A DNA stretch of 15,797 bases from Bryobacterales bacterium (GCA_003132905.1 PKZC01000282.1:6140-21936); one strand, 5' to 3'; shown: positions 1-6,205, counted from the first letter of the stretch. Notes: a model not told the origin generated them from the sequence alone. A program made the numbers and translations.

Positions 1-317
1 CCTACTTCTTCGGAACGGTTCTCGGTCTCGTCGATCGCCTCAAGCAGATGCTCGCTTCCTGGAACGATGTGCCCCGTCCGGACGCTCTCGCGGCGATAGA
101 ACGAAATCGCGACATTCAGGGCGATACGATACATCCAGGTTGAAAACCGTACCCGTTCGTCGAACGTGGCGAACGACCGCCAGAGCTGGACGATGATCTC
201 CTGCGCCAGGTCGTCCCGGTCGCCCGGATTCCCGCAATAGGAGCGGCACACCTTATAGAGGATCTTCTTGTGATCCTCCATCAGGTTTAGAAACCGTTCC
301 TGGATGGCCGTGGTCAT
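1..317 (-). CDS. ECF-type sigma-70 family RNA polymerase sigma factor (partial, C-terminus outside window)
   Basis: The reading frame starts at ATG 317-315 and stays open to the window edge, giving the first 105 residues. It begins MTTAIQERFLNLMEDHKKI. Region 2 of sigma-70 factors is clear: helix LYKVCRSYCGN, then DRDDLAQEIIVQLWRSFATFD (residues 33-53; the DDLxQE pattern binds core polymerase) and the -10 recognition part RFSTWMYRIALNVAISFYRR (57-76). An acidic linker (LLEAIDETENRSEEV) follows; region 4 must lie to the left. ECF factors direct polymerase to a small regulon and are often held by an anti-sigma factor encoded next to them, which would also be off-window here. AGGGTGA lies 3 nt upstream of the ATG, and TAGGGT overlaps it, so SD-led and leaderless initiation cannot be separated. 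The gene diverges from the DUF3175 gene across a 20-bp tandem duplication. Confidence 0.9.
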   Translation of the reverse strand, partial: MTTAIQERFLNLMEDHKKILYKVCRSYCGNPGDRDDLAQEIIVQLWRSFATFDERVRFSTWMYRIALNVAISFYRRESVRTGHIVPGSEHLLEAIDETENRSEEV

Positions 318-327
318 GCTTCACCCT

Positions 328-367
328 ATTATTCGCGGCACTGCCGAATTATTCGCGGCACTGCCGA
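328..367. repeat. Perfect 20-bp tandem duplication with an 11-bp palindrome in each copy
   Basis: The unit attattcgcggcactgccga occurs at 328-347 and again, without change or gap, at 348-367. Each unit contains the palindrome CGGCA-C-TGCCG (336-346 and 356-366), so the two palindrome centres are exactly 20 bp, about two helical turns, apart on the same DNA face. The repeat lies between the divergent sigma-factor start (317) and the DUF3175 start (400). The unit length is not a multiple of 3, which argues against the upstream extension of the DUF3175 frame being coding. A paired operator for the divergent promoters is an inference. Confidence 0.9.
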
Positions 368-399
368 TGAAAATCACATCGAAAGCGCGTCTCACAGCT

Positions 400-714
400 A
401 TGGCAGCCAAAACAAACGCAAAAGCTTCCCCCAAGCGCTGGTCCCAGCATGTTACCGAAACCAGCGACGCATTGGATCTGGAGAAAGATGTTTTCGCCGG
501 GAGCGATCCCAAGCGCATTGCGGCTTCGCTCAAGCGGTCGGCCGAAGCGAGCAAGCGCCGCAAAGGCTCTCCTTTGCAATCCGCGATGTCGATGCTGAAC
601 TTCTACATCAACCGCGCAGGGCATACGCTGCCCGTCAAACAGAAGCGCATTCTGGAAAAAGCCAAGGATGAATTGCAGAACCTGTTCGACAAGTCTAAAG
701 CCGCAAAATCGTGA
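400..714 (+). CDS. DUF3175 domain-containing protein
   Basis: A small, very basic 104-residue protein. The core KRWSQHVTETSDALDLEKDVF (12-32), then DPKRIAASLKRSAEASKRRKGSPLQSAMSMLNFYINRAGHTLP and a C-terminal lysine-rich helix ending in DELQNLFDKSKAAKS, is the DUF3175 pattern as I know it. No catalytic function is established for the family. The charge (many K/R, no signal peptide) suggests a cytoplasmic, possibly nucleic-acid-associated protein, but that is inference. The frame is open back to 304, but that part overlaps the sigma-factor start and the 20-bp duplication, so I start at ATG 400 (MAAKTNAKASPKRWSQ), which matches the usual short family N-terminus; ATG 367 is an alternative. Neither start has a clear ribosome binding site. 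The next gene follows after 12 bp. Confidence 0.85.
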   Translation: MAAKTNAKASPKRWSQHVTETSDALDLEKDVFAGSDPKRIAASLKRSAEASKRRKGSPLQSAMSMLNFYINRAGHTLPVKQKRILEKAKDELQNLFDKSKAAKS

Positions 715-720
715 TAGCAT
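715..720 (+). promoter_or_regulatory. Candidate -10 box (TAGCAT) of a leaderless transcript
   Basis: TAGCAT fits TANNNT and ends 6 nt before ATG 727. No Shine-Dalgarno sequence precedes that ATG. With a usual -10 to start distance, transcription would begin at or next to the A of ATG. No good -35 box is seen, and the box overlaps the DUF3175 stop codon. Confidence 0.35.
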
Positions 721-726
721 ACGCGC

Positions 727-1521
727 ATGCGATGGCTCTGTTTGCTCGTGGCGTTAGCCGCAACAATGTTTGCGCAGCTGTCATTTGCCCAACTTGCGGT
801 GCCCAATGACGCTGGCGTCTCGATGGGGCACATTCATCTCACCGTGCCCGATCCTGACGCGCAAATCAAAGTCTGGGTGGATGTTTTGGGCGCGACAGCA
901 TCCAAAGATGGCTTCTTAAATTTGGTTAAGCTTCCCGGCATTTTCATTATCGTCACGAAGGCAGATGCAACGGAGGGCTCTGAAGGCTCCACCGCCAACC
1001 ATATTGGCTTCCTGGTGAAAGACTATGCGGCGCTGAAGGCGAAATTGGCCGCCGCAAACATTCCAACCGTCTTCGACATCGAAAAGAACAAGCAGCTCAT
1101 GGTGACTTTCCCCGATAAGATTCGAGTGGAATTTAACGAGGACGCTTCTATCGATGCTCCGGTGGTCTTCCACCACATTCACCTGATGACGCCCGATCCA
1201 GCGGCTCTGCAATCCTGGTACGTGAAAACATTTGGCGCCGAAGCAACAACGCGGCGCAACCTGCCGGCGGCAAAACTCCCAGGCGGCGAAGTGGATTTCC
1301 TGAAGGCCAAGGACGCGCAGGCGCCCACCAAAGGCCGGACTCTGGATCACATCGGTTTCGAAATCAAAGATCTGCAAGTGTTCTGCAAGAAGCTGGATGC
1401 CGACGGCATTAAGTTCGACATGCCCTACCGCGACGTCCCGGCCATTGGCCTCAAGATCGCTTTTATTATTGATCCGGTGGGCACCCGTATTGAACTAACG
1501 CAGGGCCTGGAAGGCAAATAG
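727..1521 (+). CDS. Exported protein with two VOC (glyoxalase/dioxygenase-fold) domains
   Basis: 264 residues. Residues 1-21 form a signal peptide (MRW, hydrophobic LCLLVALAATMFAQLSF, AQ cleavage region), so the protein should act outside the cytoplasm. Two VOC modules follow. Module 1 covers about 33-138 and opens with GHIHLTVPDPDAQIKVW, has NHIGFLVKD at 91-99 and closes with RVEFNE. Module 2 covers about 147-260 and opens with FHHIHLMTPDPAALQSWYVKTFGAE, has LDHIGFEIKDL at 207-216 and closes with GTRIELTQG. Paired His (H35/H37, H92; H150/H152, H208) and the closing Glu (E135, E256) sit where VOC enzymes place metal ligands, so metal binding is plausible. Substrate cannot be deduced: glyoxalases, extradiol dioxygenases and resistance proteins share the fold, and most of these are cytoplasmic. 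It lies 12 bp after the DUF3175 gene and 65 bp before the next exported protein. Confidence 0.85.
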   Translation: MRWLCLLVALAATMFAQLSFAQLAVPNDAGVSMGHIHLTVPDPDAQIKVWVDVLGATASKDGFLNLVKLPGIFIIVTKADATEGSEGSTANHIGFLVKDYAALKAKLAAANIPTVFDIEKNKQLMVTFPDKIRVEFNEDASIDAPVVFHHIHLMTPDPAALQSWYVKTFGAEATTRRNLPAAKLPGGEVDFLKAKDAQAPTKGRTLDHIGFEIKDLQVFCKKLDADGIKFDMPYRDVPAIGLKIAFIIDPVGTRIELTQGLEGK

Positions 1522-1586
1522 CCGTACCGGAAGTACTGCAAAAGTACGATTTTGAGCCGCGGCTGCGTCTAACCTGGTGAGGAACC

Positions 1587-2414
1587 ATGGTCAGCCGCAC
1601 GCTCATCTTATCAGTCGCCGCAGCCGCCGCGACGGGAATGCTTTGTTACGCCGGCGCTCCCAATCCCGACGAGATTATTCGCAATTCCGTCGCCGCCACC
1701 AAAGCGGACTGGGCGCAGGCTTCGAAATACTCCTATGTGGAACGAGACGTCGAGGACAAGCGCCACAATCCGCCTATGTCGAAGACGTACCGCGTATTGA
1801 TGATCGAAGGATCTCCGTATAACGTTGTTACGGCCGTAAACAGCCAGCCCATTTCGTCGGATGAAAAGGCCGCGGAAGAACGGAAGCTCCATAAGGAGAT
1901 AGAGCGGCGTCAGAAGGAATCGGAACGGGAGCGTGAGCGGCGTGTCGCCAAATACGATAAAGAGCGGAATCGCGATCATCGGATGCTACAGGAAATGGTG
2001 GAGGCGTTTGAATTTAAGGTCGCAGGCGAAGCGCAAATAGATGGACATCAGTGTTGGATCATGGATGCCGAGCCGAAGCCTGGATTTGAGGCCAGCGACC
2101 ACGAGGGCCATGTCCTCAAAGGAATGAAGGGCCAGCTTTGGATCGACAAAGCGACCAACCAGTGGGTCAAGGTCCATGCGGAAGTAGTTCGACCAGTGAG
2201 TTTTTACGGATTCCTGGCGAAGGTGGGGCCAGGCACAGCCTTCGATCTGCAGCAGGAGCCGATCACCGACGGCGTTTGGCTCCCTAAGGCGTTCAGCGTT
2301 CGAGTGCGCGCCTCGGCGCTGGGGTTTGTCAACGAAAACTCGGAGGAAAGCGAAACCTATTTGGACTATAAACCGATGCCTCAGGCCTTGGCAGTGCTCG
2401 AATCGGCGAAGTAA
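1587..2414 (+). CDS. Exported acidobacterial protein of unknown function with a charged helical insert
   Basis: 275 residues, start ATG 1587 with GAGGA at 1579-1583 upstream (short spacing). A signal peptide is likely (MVSRTLILSVAAAAATGML, cleavage near 22-24); Cys20 is not in a proper lipobox. The mature start PNPDEIIRNSVAATKADWAQASKYSYVERDVEDK is a style I associate with families of acidobacterial exported proteins. Residues 92-135 are an exceptionally charged K/E/R helix (KAAEERKLHKEIERRQKESERE and on), probably a coiled coil. The C-terminal part has beta-type segments (GQLWIDKATNQWVKVHAEV, PITDGVWLPKAFSVRVRASALG) that recall LolA-like or outer-membrane-associated beta sheets, but I would not assign a function on this. 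It ends 8 bp before the AhpD-like gene, so the two are probably co-transcribed. Confidence 0.8.
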   Translation: MVSRTLILSVAAAAATGMLCYAGAPNPDEIIRNSVAATKADWAQASKYSYVERDVEDKRHNPPMSKTYRVLMIEGSPYNVVTAVNSQPISSDEKAAEERKLHKEIERRQKESERERERRVAKYDKERNRDHRMLQEMVEAFEFKVAGEAQIDGHQCWIMDAEPKPGFEASDHEGHVLKGMKGQLWIDKATNQWVKVHAEVVRPVSFYGFLAKVGPGTAFDLQQEPITDGVWLPKAFSVRVRASALGFVNENSEESETYLDYKPMPQALAVLESAK

Positions 2415-2422
2415 GATAAAGC

Positions 2423-2974
2423 ATGCCTACAGCAACCGAAACAGCTCCAGCCATCAGCCCGGTTTCGAAAGAAAACGCGGCCGCAGAAGTTCAGCCCATT
2501 CTCGACAAGTTGACCCACGGGTTCGGCAAAGTGCCCTCGTTCTTCGGCACCATGGCCCGGGTCCCCGAAGCCTTTGCGACTTTTGTTCCGTTCTATACTG
2601 CGGTCATCGAACACGGAACCGTGGAGCGGAAATTCAAAGAGCTGGCCTACTTAAAGACCTCGCTCATTAACGGATGCGAATACTGTTTCCGAGCGCACTC
2701 GGCGTCAGGAAAAAAGAACGGCGTGTCAGACGATCAAATCAAGGCGCTGGCCTTCTATCATCGCAGCTCCGCGTTCGACGCCAAAGAAAAGGCCGTGATT
2801 CTCTACGCCGAGCGAGTGACGCGTGGCGCATCCGGGATCCGTCCCGCGGCGCTAGATGAATTGAAGCAGCACTTCAACGACGATCAGATCGTGGAACTGA
2901 CGCTCGCCATCTCAATCGCGAACTTCACCAATCGGTTCAACGATGCGCTGTTGAACACACCCGACATTGGCTAA
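2423..2974 (+). CDS. Carboxymuconolactone decarboxylase / AhpD-like family protein
   Basis: 183 residues, no signal peptide. The AhpD-fold core runs from about residue 45 to 170. The signature is KELAYLKTSLINGCEYCFRAHSASGKKNGVSDDQI (residues 72-106) with C85-x-x-C88 and H92, the redox-active CxxC plus His arrangement of AhpD-like proteins. In that family the cysteine pair reduces peroxide or passes electrons to a peroxiredoxin; the true decarboxylases lack the CxxC. A thiol-dependent antioxidant role is therefore the better guess here, but the substrate is unknown. The ATG at 2423 follows the previous stop codon by 8 bp with no real Shine-Dalgarno sequence; TAAGAT (2412-2417) overlaps that stop. 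Translation coupling or a leaderless start are both possible. Confidence 0.85.
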   Translation: MPTATETAPAISPVSKENAAAEVQPILDKLTHGFGKVPSFFGTMARVPEAFATFVPFYTAVIEHGTVERKFKELAYLKTSLINGCEYCFRAHSASGKKNGVSDDQIKALAFYHRSSAFDAKEKAVILYAERVTRGASGIRPAALDELKQHFNDDQIVELTLAISIANFTNRFNDALLNTPDIG

Positions 2975-3010
2975 GAGCGATATCTCATAGCTGTCACTTC
3001 TCTGGAAGGC

Positions 3011-3100
3011 TGGCGGAGGAGGTGAGATTCGAACTCACGGAACCCGTAAAGGTTCAACGGTTTTCGAGACCGCCGCATTCGACCACTCTGCCACCCCTCC
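3011..3100 (-). tRNA. tRNA-Ser, anticodon CGA
   Basis: Read on the minus strand, a 90-nt class II tRNA with encoded CCA (3013-3011). Acceptor arms GGAGGGG and CTCCTCC pair with one G-T wobble, followed by discriminator G. The anticodon loop CT-CGA-AA places the anticodon at 3066-3064 and reads UCG serine codons. A long variable arm (GAACC/GGGTTC stem) is the serine hallmark, and the T arm is GTGAG-TTCGAAT-CTCAC. The gene stands alone, antisense to the flanking protein genes. Confidence 0.96.
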
Positions 3101-3110
3101 GCGAAACTCC

Positions 3111-3116
3111 ATTGTA
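3111..3116 (-). promoter_or_regulatory. Candidate -10 box of the tRNA-Ser gene (TACAAT)
   Basis: On the minus strand TACAAT matches the sigma-70 -10 consensus at 5 of 6 positions and lies 10 nt upstream of the mature tRNA 5' end. No good -35 hexamer is visible at 16-18 nt spacing. Confidence 0.4.
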
Positions 3117-3175
3117 GCAAGCCACCTGCGGGAGAACGTGCGGCTCTTGCCCGCGTGTGGTCCAACCGCCTCTTG

Positions 3176-3181
3176 TACACT
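3176..3181 (+). promoter_or_regulatory. Candidate -10 box (TACACT) of a leaderless methyltransferase transcript
   Basis: TACACT fits TANNNT and ends 7 nt before ATG 3189. Only a weak AGGG (3 nt from the ATG) could serve as ribosome binding site. This supports ATG 3189 as the start rather than the upstream GTG at 3138. Confidence 0.35.
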
Positions 3182-3188
3182 AGGGCTC

Positions 3189-4007
3189 ATGCAGCCTGCT
3201 CCAACCAGCATCGATCAAATCAAACAAAGAATGCGCGGCGCCTGGACCGCCGGCGATTTCGGACAAATTGCCCGTTATACCTCGCAGACGGCGGAAGCCT
3301 TCGTCGATCGCCTTCAGCTTCAACCGGGCGCGCGAGTTCTCGACGTCGCCTGTGGCACTGGCAATCTGGCGATACCGGCGGCACGAACGGGTGCGCACGT
3401 ATGGGGCGTCGATATTGCGCCCAATCTACTAGCCCAAGCGCGCGACAGGGCCACTGCCGAAAGTTTGCAGGCTACCTTCGAAGAAGGAGATGCCGAGCAG
3501 TTGCCTTATCCCGACGCTCATTTCGACGTTGTCATGAGCATGTTTGGAGCGATGTTCGGTCCGCGTCCCGAGCGTGTTGCCGCCGAGCTGGCCCGCGTTT
3601 GCCGCCCGGGAGGAACGATCGCGATGGCCAATTGGCCTCCCGATGGATTTGTTGCTAAGCAGTTTGCGTTGGGCAATCGATACGCGCCGCCGCCTGACGG
3701 GATTCCAGCACCAGTCTTGTGGGGCGATGAGCAAATAGTCCGGCAGCGCCTGGGCGAGTACGCATCGCAAATTCGGACCATCCGGCAACCCGTGCATTTC
3801 GAGTTTGCCCTCCCGCCCGCCGAGGTAGTCCAATTCTTTCGCCAATATTTTGGACCCACTCAAGTTGCGTTTTCCAGGCTGCCTGCCGATGCGCAGGCTG
3901 CTTACGCGGCCGATTTGGAAACTCTCTGGCGCGAGCATAACGAGGCGAGCGACGGACGTACCGCGGTGAGCGCCGAATATCTGGAAGTGATCGCCATCAG
4001 AAATTGA
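3189..4007 (+). CDS. Class I SAM-dependent methyltransferase (Methyltransf_11/25 type)
   Basis: 272 residues from ATG 3189. Motif I, VLDVACGTGNLAIPAARTG (50-68), is the glycine-rich SAM-binding loop; VWGVDIAPNLLAQAR (71-85) carries the acidic residue D75 that usually contacts the SAM ribose; EGDAEQLPYPDAHFDVVMS (99-117) is the adenine-contact strand; and ELARVCRPGGTIAMANW (133-149) is the post-III strand. The resemblance is to UbiE-like small-molecule methyltransferases, and the acceptor is unknown. The C-terminal third (PVHFEFALPPAEVVQFFRQYFG) probably forms the substrate cap. The frame is open to a GTG at 3138, but that extension runs next to the tRNA promoter and encodes a low-quality N-terminus, so I reject it. 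The DUF4136 gene follows by 23 bp. Confidence 0.9.
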   Translation: MQPAPTSIDQIKQRMRGAWTAGDFGQIARYTSQTAEAFVDRLQLQPGARVLDVACGTGNLAIPAARTGAHVWGVDIAPNLLAQARDRATAESLQATFEEGDAEQLPYPDAHFDVVMSMFGAMFGPRPERVAAELARVCRPGGTIAMANWPPDGFVAKQFALGNRYAPPPDGIPAPVLWGDEQIVRQRLGEYASQIRTIRQPVHFEFALPPAEVVQFFRQYFGPTQVAFSRLPADAQAAYAADLETLWREHNEASDGRTAVSAEYLEVIAIRN

Positions 4008-4016
4008 GAGCTGTGA

Positions 4017-4022
4017 TAAAGT
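4017..4022 (+). promoter_or_regulatory. Candidate -10 box (TAAAGT) of a leaderless DUF4136 transcript
   Basis: TAAAGT fits TANNNT and ends 8 nt before ATG 4031. No Shine-Dalgarno sequence lies upstream of that ATG. Read-through from the methyltransferase gene 23 bp upstream is also possible. Confidence 0.3.
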
Positions 4023-4030
4023 CGCACCTA

Positions 4031-4531
4031 ATGAGACTCGTCTTCTTGCTTTTGGTCGCCGCCCTCGCCGCGCCCGCGCAGAAGGTGAACATTGAGTTCG
4101 ATCAAGCCGCCAATTTCAGCGCCTACCGGACCTTCGCCATTCGCGACGGCAAGCTCAACAGCAAAAATCCGGCGCTCAACAGCGAGCTGGTGCAGAAGCG
4201 CATTGACGCGGACATCGAACGAGGACTCACGGCCAGAGGCTTGACGATGGTGTCCGGAAAATCGGATCTCAACGTGCGATACCGGTTGGGATCGGTCCGT
4301 AAAGCGGAACTCGAAAGTTACCCGGCCGGGTGGCGCGGCTTCGGCACGCGCATCGTGAGAGTGCCGTACACGGAGGGCACTCTGGTCATCGACCTGCGAG
4401 ATCCTACCACGCGCTCCCTGGTTTGGCGTGCTATCGCAAGCGTGGAAAAGAGCGACGCAACCAAGCTTGAGGGCAAGCTGGATGATATGGTCCGGAAGTC
4501 ATTGGAGAAATATCCACCGAAGCAGAAGTAG
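4031..4531 (+). CDS. Exported DUF4136 domain-containing protein
   Basis: 166 residues from ATG 4031. MRLVFLLLVAALAAPAQ is a signal peptide; the frame also opens at a TTG overlapping the methyltransferase stop (4004), but ATG 4031 places the signal peptide at the very N-terminus and is preferred. The mature start KVNIEFDQAANFSAYRTFAI matches the DUF4136 opening (a strand, then D-x-x-x-x-F-x-x-Y-x-T-F). NPALNSELVQKRIDADIERGLTARGL (residues 46-71) is the family helix, followed by SDLNVRYRL and the strands VPYTEGTLVIDLRDPTTRSLVWRAIAS. DUF4136 proteins are envelope proteins, many of them lipoproteins; this one has no lipobox Cys. The function is unknown. The stop codon is 2 bp from the stop of the convergent HugZ-type gene. 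Confidence 0.85.
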   Translation: MRLVFLLLVAALAAPAQKVNIEFDQAANFSAYRTFAIRDGKLNSKNPALNSELVQKRIDADIERGLTARGLTMVSGKSDLNVRYRLGSVRKAELESYPAGWRGFGTRIVRVPYTEGTLVIDLRDPTTRSLVWRAIASVEKSDATKLEGKLDDMVRKSLEKYPPKQK

Positions 4532-4533
4532 CT

Positions 4534-5295
4534 TTAAGCCTGCCGCACCATTTCCACAAATACAGCGCGGGCCTCTTCTGTATTCTTAACTTCTCGTAGA
4601 AACGCCACGCGGGTGCCGTGAATCCTCTCGCCCGACTTGAGCCGCAAATGAAAGCCCAGCCGATCGACAGCGGTGATCGTTGCTTCATCAGGCTCTTCCC
4701 CAGCAAACCGGCGAGCGATCAAACGAAGCGCATCGGCATGGTCGTTATTCATGTGGCGGATGATTCCAGACGCCGCGCTGGCCAGTGGATCGGGCGACGC
4801 GCTGCGGTAATCTTCGGCCGAAATCCATCCCATGACGCCGAAGCCTCCAATGAAATAGACGGCCGAAACCTGCAGGCGATAATACGCAAAGTCGCTGTAC
4901 TCCTGCCAGTATTTTGCGTTCTCGTAGCGAGAAAGATAAAGGTCTTTTACCTCGTCCGCGGGCGCTTCATTCACTTCACCCAGCAGCGTCACACGCGCCG
5001 CGCCCAATGGATCTCCCGAAACGTCCGGCTGCGTGATGAGCAAGCTGGCGCGCGGATCCTGCCGCAGATTGTGCGTGTGCATCGCCATGCTGCTGACGAA
5101 GAAGATGGGGCGGCCGAAATTGTCGGCGGCATAGGGCATCATCGAGCCAAAAGGAAATCCGGGGAACTTCTGCGACTGCGTGGAGAGGCTGCCGATCAGG
5201 CCAAGCATAGCCAATGTTCGGGCGCGTTCCGCCAGTGAAGGCTCTGGAACGTTGGGACTCTCTGAAGCGGGGCCGGCATGTTGTCTGGTAGGCAC
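4534..5295 (-). CDS. HugZ-type pyridoxamine 5'-phosphate oxidase-fold protein with DUF2470 domain
   Basis: 253 residues from GTG 5295. The N-terminal two thirds is a PNPOx-like split barrel: LGSLST-type strand (LIGSLSTQSQKFPGFPFGSMMPYA), FFVSSMAMHTHNLRQDPRASLLITQP, AARVTLLGEVNEAP and FAYYRLQVSAVYFIGGFGVMGWI. The C-terminus is DUF2470, with IIRHMNNDHADALRLIARRF and ATAVDRLGFHLRL-like sequence (ITAVDRLGFHLRLKSG). The HMNxDHxDA motif is the DUF2470 hallmark; in HugZ proteins involved in haem use this region contributes to haem binding. Haem or flavin binding is thus plausible but not shown. The frame is open to 5463, but that part overlaps the divergent hydrolase gene and is not family-like. TACCAT lies 6 nt before the GTG and there is no Shine-Dalgarno sequence. 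Confidence 0.88.
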   Translation of the reverse strand: MPTRQHAGPASESPNVPEPSLAERARTLAMLGLIGSLSTQSQKFPGFPFGSMMPYAADNFGRPIFFVSSMAMHTHNLRQDPRASLLITQPDVSGDPLGAARVTLLGEVNEAPADEVKDLYLSRYENAKYWQEYSDFAYYRLQVSAVYFIGGFGVMGWISAEDYRSASPDPLASAASGIIRHMNNDHADALRLIARRFAGEEPDEATITAVDRLGFHLRLKSGERIHGTRVAFLREVKNTEEARAVFVEMVRQA

Positions 5296-5301
5296 GTTTC
5301 T

Positions 5302-5307
5302 ATGGTA
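5302..5307 (-). promoter_or_regulatory. Candidate -10 box (TACCAT) of a leaderless HugZ-type transcript
   Basis: On the minus strand TACCAT fits TANNNT and ends 6 nt before GTG 5295. It lies within the 38-bp region separating this start from the divergent hydrolase start at 5334, so both promoters must overlap or interleave there. Confidence 0.35.
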
Positions 5308-5319
5308 GAACTCTTGATC

Positions 5320-5324
5320 GAGGA
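5320..5324 (+). promoter_or_regulatory. Ribosome binding site (GAGGA) that decides the TTG start of the hydrolase
   Basis: GAGGA ends 9 nt before TTG 5334. No ATG is available at this position; the next in-frame candidate is GTG 5343, whose spacing of 18 nt is too long. The site therefore supports TTG as start codon. Confidence 0.65.
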
Positions 5325-5333
5325 TCCAACACT

Positions 5334-6170
5334 TTGAGCTTTGTGAATGCCGATGGCGTGCGGTTGTACGTCGAAGAAACCGGGAGCGGAGATGCGATCG
5401 TCTTTGTTCATGAACTGAATTCGGACTATCGAGGTTGGGAAGCGCAGGTGCGGTGCTTCTCACGACTTTACCGCTGCGTCACATTCAACGCGCGCGGTTA
5501 TCCGCCTTCCGATGTGCCGGGCGATGCCAGTCTGTATGGCTTGCCTTTCGTGGTTCACGACATCGCGGCCGTGATAAAAGCGCTGGGCATTTCGAAGACC
5601 CATGTAGTGGGATCGAGCATGGGCGCCTACGCCGCGCTGCATTTTGGTCTGATGTATCCGGATCTGGCAAGGTCGCTGGTGGTCTCGGGTGTAGGCTCCG
5701 GATCGTCAGTCTCCGATCGCGCGGCCTGGGTGGCGGAATCGGAAGCCAACGCTCGAGCGTATCTGGAACAAGGAGCCGCCGCCATGGCCGAAGTTGTGGG
5801 ACTCGGCCCCACGCGCGTGCAGCTGCAACGCAAAGACCCGCGTGGATTCCAGGAATTTCTGTCCCATCTCAGTGAACATTCTCCGGAAGGCAAATCGCGG
5901 ACTCTCGTCGGCTATCAAGCGCGCCGTCCGTCGCTGCAAGATTTCAAGAAGGAGTTTTCGGGTCTTCAGATCCCGGTATTGTTAGTCGCGGGCGATGAGG
6001 ATGAGCCCTGTCTTGAAACCACCCTCTGGCTCAAGAAGACATTGCCAAACGCCGGACTGTGGATCTGCCCCAACAGCGGCCATGCCATTCATCTGGAAGA
6101 GCCAGATGCCTTCAATCGCAACGTGGGCGAGTTTTTCCATGCAGTGGAACGCGGCCGCTGGCGTTCCTGA
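5334..6170 (+). CDS. Alpha/beta hydrolase-fold protein
   Basis: 278 residues, starting at TTG 5334 (MSFVNADGVRLYVEETG), chosen because GAGGA precedes it at good spacing. The fold signs are IVFVHELNSDYRGWEAQVRC (22-41; the usual HG of the oxyanion loop is HE here), the nucleophile elbow VVGSSMGAYAALHFG (91-105; G-x-S95-x-G), the acid strand IPVLLVAGDEDEP (213-225; D221 or D223), and the base in CPNSGHAIHLEEPDAF (245-260; H250). All three catalytic residues are present, so an esterase, lactonase or C-C hydrolase activity is likely, but the substrate is not deducible. The cap region at about 125-200 is helical. The 81-aa gene follows 35 bp downstream and may be co-transcribed. No signal peptide, so cytoplasmic. 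Confidence 0.92.
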   Translation: MSFVNADGVRLYVEETGSGDAIVFVHELNSDYRGWEAQVRCFSRLYRCVTFNARGYPPSDVPGDASLYGLPFVVHDIAAVIKALGISKTHVVGSSMGAYAALHFGLMYPDLARSLVVSGVGSGSSVSDRAAWVAESEANARAYLEQGAAAMAEVVGLGPTRVQLQRKDPRGFQEFLSHLSEHSPEGKSRTLVGYQARRPSLQDFKKEFSGLQIPVLLVAGDEDEPCLETTLWLKKTLPNAGLWICPNSGHAIHLEEPDAFNRNVGEFFHAVERGRWRS

Positions 6171-6205
6171 ACTTTGTTTTACCAATTGTGCTATCACTGA
6201 TACTC

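Noticed and set aside
304..399. Upstream extension of the DUF3175 frame to a start at 304
   Set aside because: It overlaps the divergent sigma-factor start and includes the out-of-phase 20-bp duplication; the family normally begins near the KRWSQ core.
1523..1548. CGTAC...GTACG hairpin after the VOC gene as a terminator
   Set aside because: Only five base pairs around a 16-nt loop, followed by a short ATTTTG; too weak to call.
3138..3188. GTG 3138 as start of the methyltransferase
   Set aside because: The added residues (MRLLPACGPTASCTLGL) do not look like a methyltransferase N-terminus and lie directly against the tRNA promoter.
5296..5463. N-terminal extension of the HugZ-type protein
   Set aside because: It runs into the start of the well-supported divergent hydrolase gene and is rich in Arg/Ser/His without family resemblance.
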